Shown: positions 8,485 through 16,837, counted from the stretch's first letter. The stretch: DNA of 64,000 nucleotides from Chitinophaga sp. (GCF_019236475.1 NZ_JAFAIX010000001.1:30251-94250), one strand, 5' to 3'. The notes: a model not told the origin generated them from the letters alone. Made by a program: numbers and translations.

Positions 8485-9429
8485 ATGACGACTGTACAAC
8501 TGGAGTATATTGTTGCGGTAGACACCTACAGAAGTTTTGTAGTAGCAGCAGAAAAGTGTTTTGTAACACAACCAACGCTGAGCATGCAGATCCAAAAACT
8601 GGAGGATGAGCTGGGGATCAAGCTGTTTGACCGCAGTAAATTGCCAGTAGTACCAACAGAAATCGGATCCGCTGTCATAGCACAAGCACGGATCATCCTG
8701 AAAGAAAATGCCCGTATTCGGGAAATCATAGCAGACCAGAAAAAAGAAGTCCAAGGCAATCTGAAAGTAGGTATTATCCCCACACTAGCGCCTTATCTAC
8801 TGCCACGCATCCTTACCGGCTTCATGAAAAAATACCCAAAGGTAAAGCTGGAAATATGGGAATATCCTACCGAACAAATCATGCAGCAACTGAAACAAGA
8901 ACTGCTGGATTGCGGACTGCTGGCCACTCCCCTGCATAATCCCCACCTGGAAGAACATCCCCTCTTTTACGAATCATTTGTAGTATATACTTCCAAAAAC
9001 CACGAACTCTATGAGAAAAAGGTCATCCGCCCGGAAGATCTCGATGTGAAGGAAGTATGGCTACTCAATGAAGGACATTGCATGCGCAACCAGGTCCTCA
9101 ATATCTGTAAAGACAAGTTCACCATGGGGGAATACAAAAACCTGGAATATAATACCGGCAGCGTGGAAACACTGAAACGCATGGTAGACCTCAACGATGG
9201 TTATACCATTTTGCCAGAACTCTCCCTCCAGGATTTATCTCCGAAACAACTGAATATGGTGCGCTATTTTAAGACGCCAGAACCAGTTCGTGAGATCAGC
9301 CTTGTGACACATAGGCATTTCATCAAACAAGCCTTAATTGAGGCCTTTAAATCCGAAATTCTGGCGCATATCTCTGATAAGATGAAAGCACAGAAGAATA
9401 AGAAAGTAGTGGAGATTATCAACGATTAA
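8485..9429 (+). CDS. oxyR: Hydrogen-peroxide-responsive LysR regulator OxyR
   Basis: LysR-type regulator, 314 residues. N-terminal winged helix-turn-helix (residues ~1-60; AAEKCFVTQPTLSMQIQKLE) and C-terminal periplasmic-binding-like sensor domain. The peroxide-sensing pair is present as Cys199 and Cys208 in GHCMRNQVLNIC, the same numbers and spacing as in E. coli OxyR, where they form the activating disulfide. This makes an OxyR assignment much firmer than for a generic LysR protein. No target gene such as catalase or ahpC is adjacent; the divergent-promoter pattern common for LysR genes is absent. A TAnnTTT-like element (TAACTTTA) lies near 8458. Confidence 0.93.
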   Translation: MTTVQLEYIVAVDTYRSFVVAAEKCFVTQPTLSMQIQKLEDELGIKLFDRSKLPVVPTEIGSAVIAQARIILKENARIREIIADQKKEVQGNLKVGIIPTLAPYLLPRILTGFMKKYPKVKLEIWEYPTEQIMQQLKQELLDCGLLATPLHNPHLEEHPLFYESFVVYTSKNHELYEKKVIRPEDLDVKEVWLLNEGHCMRNQVLNICKDKFTMGEYKNLEYNTGSVETLKRMVDLNDGYTILPELSLQDLSPKQLNMVRYFKTPEPVREISLVTHRHFIKQALIEAFKSEILAHISDKMKAQKNKKVVEIIND

Positions 9430-9452
9430 TAAAAGCGATCTAAATACTCCTT

Positions 9453-9524
9453 GTCCTGCCTGCTGGGCAGGCAGGACGAAAAAAACCGGAAGGTGACGTC
9501 GTAGACGTCACCTTCCGGTTTTTT
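9453..9524. repeat. Two-hairpin intergenic module, copy 2
   Basis: First hairpin: 11 bp arms 9453-9463 and 9467-9477, loop TGG (GTCCTGCCTGC-TGG-GCAGGCAGGAC). Second hairpin: perfect 21 bp arms 9480-9500 and 9504-9524, loop GTA, tip GACGTC-GTA-GACGTC, outer arms A6/T6, which makes it a good bidirectional terminator between oxyR and the convergent M48 gene. Confidence 0.8.
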
Positions 9525-9552
9525 GATATAGCTTCTTCTATATACGCAATAA

Positions 9553-10365
9553 TTATTTTTTTACTGCTGGTTTATAGTATTGCATGGCCTCAGGCATCAA
9601 CTGCTGCAACTGCGCCACACGACGTTCGTCGCTAGGGTGAGTAGAAAGGAACTCAGGTGGCTTGCTAGAGCTAGCACTCATTTGCGCCATACGCTGCCAA
9701 AATGGAATAGCCTCTTGTGGATTGTATCCGGCCATTGCCATGAAAATCACACCCATGTGATCCGCTTCCAGCTCGTTCTGACGGGAAAATGCCAGTATAC
9801 CAACATTACCACCCACACCCACTGCTTGGTTAAACAGATTCACCGCAGTAGGATTTTTACCCAATGCCAATGAACCAGCTACCTGGATACCTTGGGCTAC
9901 CATCTGCTGACTCATACGCTCATTACCATGACGAGCAATCGCATGCGCAATTTCGTGCCCCATTACACAGGCCAGCGCGGTCTCATTTTGTGTTACTGGC
10001 AAGAGTCCTGTGTATACTACCACTTTACCACCTGGCATACACCAAGCATTCACTTCTTTACTATCTACCAGGTTAAACTCCCATTTATAATTTGCAATAG
10101 AAGCACCCTGACCTTTCTGGTTCATGTATTGGGTAACAGAATTGGCTATGCGCTGTCCTACTCTTTTCACCATATCAGCATCTTTGCTGGTGGTTTGAGC
10201 AACTACTTTATTGGAAGTCAGAAATGTCTGATATTCCTGTAATGCCATGGATTCCATGGTACTCTCTGGAAGGAGCAACAATTGTTTCCTTTCAGTAATG
10301 GGAACGTTCCCACATCCGTAAAGGAATGCGGCTGCGACAGTAAAGGCGAATGCGATCTTTTTCAT
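9553..10365 (-). CDS. M48 family zinc metalloprotease lipoprotein (BepA/LoiP-like)
   Basis: Periplasmic, lipid-anchored protease of 270 residues, probably in envelope protein quality control. The lipobox is LYGCG (Cys18 from this start). The zinc site is HEIAHAIARHG (HExxH) with the third ligand Glu in NELEADHMG, typical of M48. The start is placed at 10365, where the signal peptide opens; a 22-codon upstream extension lacks signal-peptide character and spans the promoter-like TAGGTTTG at 10396-10403. Shorter than E. coli BepA because it lacks a C-terminal TPR region. Substrates unknown. Confidence 0.9.
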   Translation of the reverse strand: MKKIAFAFTVAAAFLYGCGNVPITERKQLLLLPESTMESMALQEYQTFLTSNKVVAQTTSKDADMVKRVGQRIANSVTQYMNQKGQGASIANYKWEFNLVDSKEVNAWCMPGGKVVVYTGLLPVTQNETALACVMGHEIAHAIARHGNERMSQQMVAQGIQVAGSLALGKNPTAVNLFNQAVGVGGNVGILAFSRQNELEADHMGVIFMAMAGYNPQEAIPFWQRMAQMSASSSKPPEFLSTHPSDERRVAQLQQLMPEAMQYYKPAVKK

Positions 10366-10395
10366 GGGTTTATTCAATTTTTGCGATAAGCGATG

Positions 10396-10403
10396 CAAAC
10401 CTA
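10396..10403 (-). promoter_or_regulatory. -7 promoter element TAGGTTTG for the M48 gene
   Basis: Minus-strand match to TAnnTTTG, 30 bases before the chosen start; supports starting translation at 10365 rather than 10431. Confidence 0.4.
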
Positions 10404-10437
10404 AGAAATATTTATCTTTTGTGATATGCATAAAAAC

Positions 10438-10477
10438 AAAAGAGCCTATTGCAACATCCGTTCCAATAAGCTCTTTT
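10438..10477 (-). terminator. Terminator downstream of plsY
   Basis: Arms 10438-10451 and 10464-10477 pair with one mismatch; on the minus strand the stem is followed by TTTTGTTTTTATG. Confidence 0.6.
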
Positions 10478-10494
10478 AATATTATTTAAGAAGA

Positions 10495-11136
10495 TTAATG
10501 TTTCTCTTTGCGGTTCTTGAACAAAGGTACTTTGCTCTCATTTCCTTTCAGCAAACGACCAATATTCTTCTGATGCGTAAGTACTACCATCAACGCTACA
10601 GCAATAGCAAATATGCGGTAATACAATTCCGGTTCATTGAAGATATACAGTATCAGTACAGGGAATGCAATACTAGCAATGATAGAGCTTAATGATACAT
10701 ATCTTGTCAGAAAAAGAATCATCAGAAATACGCCTACACAGCACAGTGCTACCACCGGTTGAATTGCCAGTACCAAACCGAAAAGAGTAGCAATACCCTT
10801 ACCACCACGGAAACTAGCCCAGATAGGAAATATATGGCCCAGTACAGCCGCCAGACCCAAACCAATCTGGAAGTTTACCAACTGCGTGAGATGATCGGAA
10901 TTTTGATAATAAGGAGCCAAATAAGCTAACCTCACTGCCAGTACACCTTTGAGCATGTCTACAATCATCACGAATGTACCAGCCTTAGGACCCAACACCC
11001 TGAAAGTATTAGTGGCGCCAGCATTTCCGCTGCCGTACTCCCGGATGTCCATCCCAAATACACCTCTACTTACCCATACAGCCGTAGGTACAGATCCTAT
11101 CAGATAAGCGCAAAAAAGCAATAAAAATTCTGTCAT
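10495..11136 (-). CDS. plsY: Glycerol-3-phosphate acyltransferase PlsY
   Basis: Inner-membrane enzyme that moves an acyl group from acyl-phosphate to glycerol-3-phosphate, the first step of phospholipid synthesis. The 213-residue length and about five membrane helices fit PlsY. The three cytoplasmic motifs are visible: IGSVPTAVWVSR, GSGNAGATNTFRVLG and the GGKGIAT loop, with HQKNIGRLLKGNE near the C-terminus. Start set at the ATG at 11136; a GTG directly upstream is also in frame. Single gene with its own terminator. Confidence 0.95.
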   Translation of the reverse strand: MTEFLLLFCAYLIGSVPTAVWVSRGVFGMDIREYGSGNAGATNTFRVLGPKAGTFVMIVDMLKGVLAVRLAYLAPYYQNSDHLTQLVNFQIGLGLAAVLGHIFPIWASFRGGKGIATLFGLVLAIQPVVALCCVGVFLMILFLTRYVSLSSIIASIAFPVLILYIFNEPELYYRIFAIAVALMVVLTHQKNIGRLLKGNESKVPLFKNRKEKH

Positions 11137-11258
11137 CACAATAAGTTAGGTAATGCTAAGATAACGAATATTGTGTTAAAATTAAGCGAATATTAGGAAA
11201 GTTTATAACACAAAAGTTGGAAATTCAATAACTTTCATATGTGTTTTTCGCATAATTT

Positions 11259-12077
11259 CTATTGCACGATAAACTGCAGTGCCAGCCAGTTGTCTTTCTC
11301 AATTTTGCGCTGCAATTCAAATCCATGAGGAGTGGCTGCGGCCAGAATTTGTGTCTCGTCAGATGGCATGATACCACTTAGCAAAAGTATACCGCCAGGG
11401 GATAAAAGCCGGCGCATATCTGCCATAAAGTGCAACAGTATATTACAATTGATATTCGCTAGCAATATATCATATTTTTGGGAAATATCGCTCAAATTAT
11501 CCGCCTGCCACACTTTTACCTTAGTGGTATGGTTCGCTTCTAGGTTCTCAAGGGTGTTATTCACCGCCCACTCGTCATAATCAATCGCATCCACTACTGC
11601 CGCTCCCATCATCTCCGCCAGAATCGCCAATATACCAGTACCTGTTCCAAAATCAAATACCCGACGCCCTTCAAAGGATAAATCCTTCATCAATCGAATC
11701 ATGGAAGAGGTTGTAGCATGATGCCCCGTTCCAAACGCCATTTTAGGGGTAATCTCTATGTCGTACTGCGGCTGCGGCACAAATGGCGCATGAAAGTTCG
11801 CACGAATACCGCAAAAATTATCTACCAATACCGGCTGAAAATTACTCTCCCATACTGCATTCCAGTTCTGCTGTTGGATCAATTCCTGCGTATAGGTAAT
11901 ACCGTTAGTTCCCAGTAACTCTTCCAACACGCTTGCATCAAAATCTCCCTCCGGAATAAACGCTACCAGTGCCGTTTCCTGCTCCTCAAACCCCTCATAA
12001 CCAACAGCCGATAACTGCGCGATCAGCAACTCCGCGACCTCGCCCGTTGCCTGTATTGTAATTGCGATGTGTGACAT
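11259..12077 (-). CDS. prmA: Ribosomal protein L11 methyltransferase PrmA
   Basis: SAM-dependent enzyme that trimethylates ribosomal protein L11. 272 residues with an N-terminal substrate-recognition domain and a C-terminal Rossmann domain: FGTGHHATTSSM is the PrmA-specific signature, VFDFGTGTGILAI is motif I and LANINCNILL the NPPF-like motif variant of the family. Start placed at ATG 12077 (MSHIAI): the frame opens three codons earlier, but that position overlaps a TATCTTTG promoter element, which leaves a leader of only a few bases. Confidence 0.93.
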   Translation of the reverse strand: MSHIAITIQATGEVAELLIAQLSAVGYEGFEEQETALVAFIPEGDFDASVLEELLGTNGITYTQELIQQQNWNAVWESNFQPVLVDNFCGIRANFHAPFVPQPQYDIEITPKMAFGTGHHATTSSMIRLMKDLSFEGRRVFDFGTGTGILAILAEMMGAAVVDAIDYDEWAVNNTLENLEANHTTKVKVWQADNLSDISQKYDILLANINCNILLHFMADMRRLLSPGGILLLSGIMPSDETQILAAATPHGFELQRKIEKDNWLALQFIVQ

Positions 12078-12083
12078 AAGCGG

Positions 12084-12091
12084 CAAAGATA
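12084..12091 (-). promoter_or_regulatory. -7 element TATCTTTG immediately before prmA
   Basis: Minus-strand perfect TAnnTTTG; only 6 bases separate it from the prmA ATG, so the transcript would be leaderless or nearly so. Confidence 0.5.
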
Positions 12092-12181
12092 ACTGAATCC
12101 CCGCTATTATATGCGTCAGATGAAGTTGTTGAAAAAAATTGAAATAATATTATATTTGATTTTTATAATATCTATATACCT

Positions 12182-12778
12182 ATGAAAACACTACTCATGC
12201 TGTTGTCTGCCATGACAATCTCCTGTGCAGCTATGGCACAAACCACTGTTATCAAGGTTCCCCCTCCGGAAGAACCCATGACCGATTCTATTATCTATGA
12301 TGGGGAAAACGTCACCATCATCATCAACCGGGTATTCCTAATGGATTTTATGAAAACAATGGATACTTCCCTCCCACGCCAACAGTACAATGGGAAGGCT
12401 TTTAACCACGTGTCTTTCAAAAACTTCACGAAAGCAGAAATGGCCGCTCACTTTCAGAAAGCCTACTGCTACCTGGCAGATACCACCCATAAAGACTTAA
12501 ACTTTAGCGCTACAAAAATGTACATGCAATGGGCGGAAGATGAAGGAATTCTCTTACCATACCTGGAATGTATCATACCAGACCTACTCAACCAGGCCAA
12601 ACTGAAAGTGATTGAGAAATTTGTAAAACCTCAATTACCAGTTACCAGTTACAAAATGATTATGGAAGCGGTGCCAGGGGCTGATTTCAGAGCATTCCGA
12701 CTAAACAACGGTAAACAGATTTTCAGAGAAAGTACTTATGCAGTGGAACAAAAACTCTCTCCACTATATTCCAGATAA
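12182..12778 (+). CDS. Secreted protein of unknown function
   Basis: 198 residues, family not recognised. A clear signal peptide (MKTLLMLLSAMTISCAAMAQ) directs export; cleavage is expected before Gln20. The mature part is acidic at its start (PPPEEPMTDSI) and then alternates predicted strand and helix, with two Cys in the mature chain. No catalytic motif and no membrane anchor seen. Flanked upstream by an AT-rich region divergent from prmA and downstream by a strong bidirectional terminator, so it is transcribed alone. Confidence 0.75.
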   Translation: MKTLLMLLSAMTISCAAMAQTTVIKVPPPEEPMTDSIIYDGENVTIIINRVFLMDFMKTMDTSLPRQQYNGKAFNHVSFKNFTKAEMAAHFQKAYCYLADTTHKDLNFSATKMYMQWAEDEGILLPYLECIIPDLLNQAKLKVIEKFVKPQLPVTSYKMIMEAVPGADFRAFRLNNGKQIFRESTYAVEQKLSPLYSR

Positions 12779-12802
12779 TTATTCCGAGAAATATATAAAA
12801 AC

Positions 12803-12834
12803 AAAAGCCCGTCGCGCAATGCGACGGGCTTTTT
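12803..12834. terminator. Bidirectional terminator between the secreted protein and pnp
   Basis: Arms 12803-12815 and 12821-12833 (AAAAGCCCGTCGC and complement apart from the first base pair) flanked by A-rich and T-rich runs; serves convergent genes. Confidence 0.8.
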
Positions 12835-12853
12835 ATATAGCAGTTATTTCAGA

Positions 12854-15199
12854 TTATTGTTCATCGAAATAAGGCTCCTGAGGTTTCTCAGGTTGGTTGC
12901 GATCTTCGCGAGGACCACGATCTTCACGAGGGCCACGGTCTTCACGCGGACCACGATCACGGAAATCACGTCTGTCGCCACCGCCGTTTCTTCTGTCGTC
13001 ACGAGGACCACGTCTGTCACCACGATCACCACCACGGTCACCTCTGTCGCCGCGCTCTTCACGCTCAGGACGTTCTACGTAACCTTCTGGTTTTGGCATC
13101 AGCACTTTACGGCTCAGTTTGAACTTACCTGTTTTAGGATCTGTACCAGTCAGTTTTACTTTCACGGTTTCACCTTCAGACAGTACGCCTTCCATAGTAT
13201 CCAGACGTTTCCAAGATACTTCAGAAATGTGCAACAGTCCTTGTTTGCCAGGCATGAATTCTACGAATGCACCATAAGGCATGATAGATTTCACAACAGA
13301 TTCATATACTTCACCTACTTCAGGAACAGCAACAATACCTTTAATCCATTTCAGCGCTTTTTCCAGACCTTCTTTCTGTGCAGAGAAGATACTTACTTCA
13401 CCAGTTTCACCAACTTCTTCGATGTTGATGGTAGTACCAGTTTCACGCTGAATTTCTTGGATAATTTTACCACCTGGTCCAATCACAGCACCGATGAATT
13501 CACGATCGATGATGATTTTCTCCATACGTGGAGCATGTGGTTTAGGTTCAGGACGAGCAGCAGGAACCGCAGCATACATCGCATCGATGATGTGCAGACG
13601 TCCTTTGTTTGCTTGTGCCAGCGCCTGACGCATTACGTCCATGCTAAGACCATCCACTTTGATATCCATTTGGATACCGCAGATACCATCGCGGGTACCA
13701 GTTACTTTGAAGTCCATATCACCCAAGTGATCTTCATCACCGAGGATATCGGTCAGTACTGCCCATTTGCCATCAGCAGCGCGGGAGATCAGACCCATTG
13801 CCACACCAGAAACGTGTTTAGGCAAAGGTACACCAGCGTCCATCAGTGCCAGGGAACCAGCACATACAGTAGCCATGGAAGAAGAACCGTTAGATTCTAG
13901 GATATCAGAAACAACCCTCACCGTGTAAGCGTATTCGCTACCTGGCATCATCTGCTTCAGGGAACGCATCGCCAGGTTACCGTGACCCACCTCACGACGA
14001 CCAGGGCCGCGCATAGGTTTCACTTCACCGGTAGAGAATGGAGGGAAGTTATAGTGGAGAATAAATTTAACGTAGTTAGAAGTAGCTGCACTTTCGATCA
14101 GCAACTCATCTTCAGGAGTACCAAGGGTTACAGAAGTCAAAGACTGTGTTTCACCACGAGTAAACAGGGCAGAACCATGCGGAGAAGGCAGGATATCTAT
14201 TTCCATTGCCAGCGGACGAACTTGCTCCAGTGAACGACCATCCAAACGGATTTTTTCGTCCAGGATCATGTTACGAATCACTTCTTTCTCCAGATCATGG
14301 AAGTATTGACCTACCAGTGGCTGATCTTCTTCAGGTAATTCACCCAGAGATTCTTTCAGCTCCTCTGCAATTTTCTTGAAAGCATCGCTGCGATCATGTT
14401 TTGCAGAAGCAGATTTTGCTACCTGGTAAATTTTATCTTTTGCGAAAGCAGCAATTTTTGCTTGCAGCTCTTCGTTAGTATGCGGTTTAGTGTATTCACG
14501 CTTGCCAGTCACACCTTTCAGTTGAGCCAGTTCTTGCTGTGCTTTCACTTGCACGCGGATAGCAGCATGCGCAGCTTCAATCGCCTGGATCAGGTCTTCT
14601 TCCTGACACTCCTTACTTTCACCTTCCACCATCATGATGTTCTTATCGGTAGCGCCGATAATGAAGTCCATGTCAGCTTTAGGGAGCTCGGAACGGTTAG
14701 GATTGATAACATATTTACCTTCTATACGGGCAACGCGAACTTCAGAAATAATTTCCTGAATAGGTACGTCGGAAACAGCCAGTGCAGCAGATGCAGCCAA
14801 ACAAGCCAGCGCATCCGGCATCACTTCAGGATCTGAAGACACCAGTGTTACAAGTACCTGTACTTCGCAGAAGTAATCATCGGGGAACAGTGGGCGCAAT
14901 GCACGGTCGATCAAGCGGGAGATCAGTACCTCGTAGTCTGACAGACGGCCTTCACGTTTGAAGAAAGAACCTGGGATACGGCCAGCAGATGCAAATTTTT
15001 CCTGGTAGTCAACAGTAAGCGGGAAGAATGACTGGCCTGGTTTTGGTTCTTTATTGGCAACAACTGTCGCCAGCAGAATGCAGTCACCCAGACGCACCGT
15101 AACCGCACCATCAGCCTGACGGGCTAATTTGCCGGTTTCGATAGTCACTATACGACCGTCTCCTATATCGAACTTTACTGAAATAGGTGTCAGATTCAT
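12854..15199 (-). CDS. pnp: Polyribonucleotide nucleotidyltransferase (PNPase) with Arg/Asp/Gly-rich tail
   Basis: Phosphorolytic 3'-5' exoribonuclease of the RNA degradosome. 781 residues: two RNase PH domains (about 1-215 and 305-540, with FPPFSTGE and the DILGDEDHLGDMDFKV active-site segment), a helical linker, KH domain (IGPGGKIIQEI), S1 domain (GEVYESVVKSIMPYGAFVEF) and then ~70 extra residues. This tail is almost only R, D, G, E and P and includes three exact RGPRED hexads encoded by three 18 bp DNA repeats (12904-12957). The tail is the main departure from the ~700-residue family and could bind RNA or partners. Start at ATG 15199 fits the conserved MNLTPISVKF beginning; an extension to 15229 is less likely. 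rpsO lies upstream on the same strand. Confidence 0.96.
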   Translation of the reverse strand: MNLTPISVKFDIGDGRIVTIETGKLARQADGAVTVRLGDCILLATVVANKEPKPGQSFFPLTVDYQEKFASAGRIPGSFFKREGRLSDYEVLISRLIDRALRPLFPDDYFCEVQVLVTLVSSDPEVMPDALACLAASAALAVSDVPIQEIISEVRVARIEGKYVINPNRSELPKADMDFIIGATDKNIMMVEGESKECQEEDLIQAIEAAHAAIRVQVKAQQELAQLKGVTGKREYTKPHTNEELQAKIAAFAKDKIYQVAKSASAKHDRSDAFKKIAEELKESLGELPEEDQPLVGQYFHDLEKEVIRNMILDEKIRLDGRSLEQVRPLAMEIDILPSPHGSALFTRGETQSLTSVTLGTPEDELLIESAATSNYVKFILHYNFPPFSTGEVKPMRGPGRREVGHGNLAMRSLKQMMPGSEYAYTVRVVSDILESNGSSSMATVCAGSLALMDAGVPLPKHVSGVAMGLISRAADGKWAVLTDILGDEDHLGDMDFKVTGTRDGICGIQMDIKVDGLSMDVMRQALAQANKGRLHIIDAMYAAVPAARPEPKPHAPRMEKIIIDREFIGAVIGPGGKIIQEIQRETGTTINIEEVGETGEVSIFSAQKEGLEKALKWIKGIVAVPEVGEVYESVVKSIMPYGAFVEFMPGKQGLLHISEVSWKRLDTMEGVLSEGETVKVKLTGTDPKTGKFKLSRKVLMPKPEGYVERPEREERGDRGDRGGDRGDRRGPRDDRRNGGGDRRDFRDRGPREDRGPREDRGPREDRNQPEKPQEPYFDEQ

Positions 15200-15242
15200 A
15201 AAAAAGTGAGGATTAATAATTGAAAGCAATGTGCAACATGAC

Positions 15243-15278
15243 GTTGTTCCTTTACAGACAATCAGTTAACGGAACAAC
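15243..15278 (-). promoter_or_regulatory. Possible pnp leader hairpin
   Basis: Perfect 8 bp arms GTTGTTCC (15243-15250) and GGAACAAC (15271-15278) in the rpsO-pnp spacer, 44 bases before the pnp start. In E. coli a hairpin here is cut by RNase III for PNPase autoregulation; equivalence is inference. Confidence 0.35.
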
Positions 15279-15293
15279 AAAACATATACATAC

Positions 15294-15328
15294 AAAAAAA
15301 CTATTCCCAACCAGAAAGTTGGGAATAG
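15294..15328 (-). terminator. Terminator downstream of rpsO
   Basis: Perfect 11 bp arms 15301-15311 and 15318-15328 (CTATTCCCAAC and complement); on the minus strand followed by seven T (15300-15294). Suggests pnp is only partly read through from rpsO. Confidence 0.75.
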
Positions 15329-15347
15329 CACTATAATTAAGTCTTGG

Positions 15348-15620
15348 TTATTTCCTGATACCTAACTTCTCAATCAGGGCACGGTAGCCGCTGAGGTTAG
15401 TTTTTGACAGGTAAGAAAGTAAACGCTTTCTCTGACCTACCATTTTCATCAGACCACGGTGAGTAGAGAAATCTTTTTTATTTGCTTTCAGGTGATTGGA
15501 AATGCTGTTGATACGCTCAGTCAGCAGTGCAATTTGTGCTTCCACGGAGCCTGTATTTTTCTCGCTTCCACCAAATTCCTTAAAAATATTGGCTTTCTTT
15601 TCAACAGTTAAGTAAGACAT
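15348..15620 (-). CDS. rpsO: 30S ribosomal protein S15
   Basis: Primary 16S rRNA-binding protein of the small subunit. 90 residues, the usual length, starting MSYLTVEKK; the frame extends 49 codons upstream but that part is untranslatable-looking AT-rich sequence containing a promoter element. Family features visible: TGSVEAQIALLTERI, HLKANKKDFSTHRGLM, and the C-terminal RKRLLSYL and YRALIEKLGIRK. Sits just upstream of pnp, the conserved bacterial arrangement. Confidence 0.97.
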   Translation of the reverse strand: MSYLTVEKKANIFKEFGGSEKNTGSVEAQIALLTERINSISNHLKANKKDFSTHRGLMKMVGQRKRLLSYLSKTNLSGYRALIEKLGIRK

Positions 15621-15671
15621 CTTGAATAATAATAAGTAATAATAATTTTTTTTGTCGCTATTTTTCCGGTG

Positions 15672-15679
15672 CAAAGGTA
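15672..15679 (-). promoter_or_regulatory. -7 promoter element TACCTTTG for rpsO
   Basis: Minus-strand TAnnTTTG, 51 bases before the rpsO ATG. Confidence 0.45.
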
Positions 15680-15781
15680 ATTTAAAAAATACGAAATACC
15701 AATTTACCAGGGAATATATAATTATTTCAGAACTATTTATATGCATAAATAACTCTGATTCAATCATTTCATTATAATAAC

Positions 15782-15892
15782 CCGCTTAAAAAAGTCAAGC
15801 GGACTCGCAATACCTGCGAAGTGCAGTACCTGCACAAGGCTGACCGAAAAGTCTATTTACATTCGTGATACTTGCGGTAGCAACCGCGTGAA
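15782..15892 (-). ncRNA. Candidate structured RNA or long rpsO leader
   Basis: Downstream of a minus-strand TATCTTTG (15899-15906) lie four consecutive perfect small stems: GCGGT/ACCGC (15874-15878, 15883-15887), GTGCAG/CTGCAC (15821-15826, 15830-15835), TCGCA/TGCGA (15805-15809, 15815-15819) and CCGCTT/AAGCGG (15782-15787, 15797-15802), the last with a T6 tract in its loop. No open frame of coding character. It could be a separate ~110 base RNA or the distal leader of rpsO; no known family is recognised. Confidence 0.3.
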
Positions 15893-15898
15893 CAACGG

Positions 15899-15906
15899 CA
15901 AAGATA
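15899..15906 (-). promoter_or_regulatory. -7 element TATCTTTG upstream of the candidate RNA
   Basis: Minus-strand perfect TAnnTTTG located 280 bases before rpsO, in the spacer after the ftsE-like gene. Confidence 0.4.
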
Positions 15907-15967
15907 ACAGAATTAAGATTATTTATCTGCCCTTCGGGAGATGACAGTCGCTCTGCCCACTACCTCC

Positions 15968-16663
15968 CTACGAAGAAAAGTTCACAGCGGCATTATCTGT
16001 CACATGCCCATTTTCTGTACGCAGTACCCTAGATGGGAATTTCTGTAACACAATATAATCATGTGTAGCCATCACAATAGCAGTACCTTCCCGGCATATA
16101 CGGAACAATAACTGCATAATGCCATCAGAAGTTTCCGGATCCAGATTACCGGTTGGCTCATCCGCGAGAATCAGACGAGGAGAGTTCAGCATCGCTCGTG
16201 CAATGTCTACACGCTGCTGCTCACCACCACTCAACTCATAAGGCATCTTGAATCCTTTTGTACCCAAACCTACCTTATCCAATACATCTGTAATCTTTTC
16301 CTCGATCTGTTTATTATCCTGCCATCCAGTTGCTCGGAGCGCAAATTTTAAATTGTCGTGCACATTCCTATCCGTCAATAACTGGAAATCCTGAAATACA
16401 ACCCCCAAATTACGACGCAGATATGGCACCTTCTTCCAGTCCATCTTCTTCAAATCAAAACCTACCACCTGGCCAGTACCATCCTTTAATGGCAAATCGC
16501 CATATAACGTCTTCAGCAAACTGGACTTACCGGTTCCCGTCTTCCCAATGAGATACACAAACTCCCCCTTGTTTACGGTAATATTCACATCAGACAATAT
16601 CAGAGAATTTCCCTGATATACACTTGTATTCGTCAACTGTATAATTGGCTGTTCGGGCGTCAT
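15968..16663 (-). CDS. ftsE: ABC transporter ATP-binding protein, FtsE-like
   Basis: 231-residue ATPase with Walker A GKTGTGKSS, Q-loop VFQDFQLL, signature LSGGEQQRVDIARA, Walker B LILADEPTGNLD and H-loop ATHD. Length, the DRNVHDN segment after the Q-loop and solitary location fit FtsE, which with the membrane protein FtsX controls peptidoglycan hydrolases at division. No ftsX is adjacent, so a LolD/MacB-like role is not excluded. The start at 16663 is preferred because a TATTTTTG promoter element (16699-16706) lies between it and the longer frame's start at 16711. Confidence 0.85.
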   Translation of the reverse strand: MTPEQPIIQLTNTSVYQGNSLILSDVNITVNKGEFVYLIGKTGTGKSSLLKTLYGDLPLKDGTGQVVGFDLKKMDWKKVPYLRRNLGVVFQDFQLLTDRNVHDNLKFALRATGWQDNKQIEEKITDVLDKVGLGTKGFKMPYELSGGEQQRVDIARAMLNSPRLILADEPTGNLDPETSDGIMQLLFRICREGTAIVMATHDYIVLQKFPSRVLRTENGHVTDNAAVNFSS

Positions 16664-16698
16664 GTAGCGTTTTTCGTTTAGTTCTAGCTTGTAAGAAA

Positions 16699-16706
16699 CA
16701 AAAATA
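16699..16706 (-). promoter_or_regulatory. -7 promoter element TATTTTTG for the ftsE-like gene
   Basis: Minus-strand TAnnTTTG, 35 bases before ATG 16663. Confidence 0.4.
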
Positions 16707-16837
16707 ACCAATTCGTATATAACTTCTTACGTAATCTCATAATAATTACAGATACCCCCCATTTTTTACCCCTTCCCCTCCCAAATTGACCATTTTCCAG
16801 CCTTTTTATCCCGTTTTTACCATTTCCATTCTCTCAA

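Noticed and set aside
12857..13900. 347-codon frame on the plus strand across pnp
   Set aside because: Antisense shadow of pnp; composition follows reverse-complemented codons (runs of T, F, R, H), no start context or domain, while pnp itself is unmistakable.
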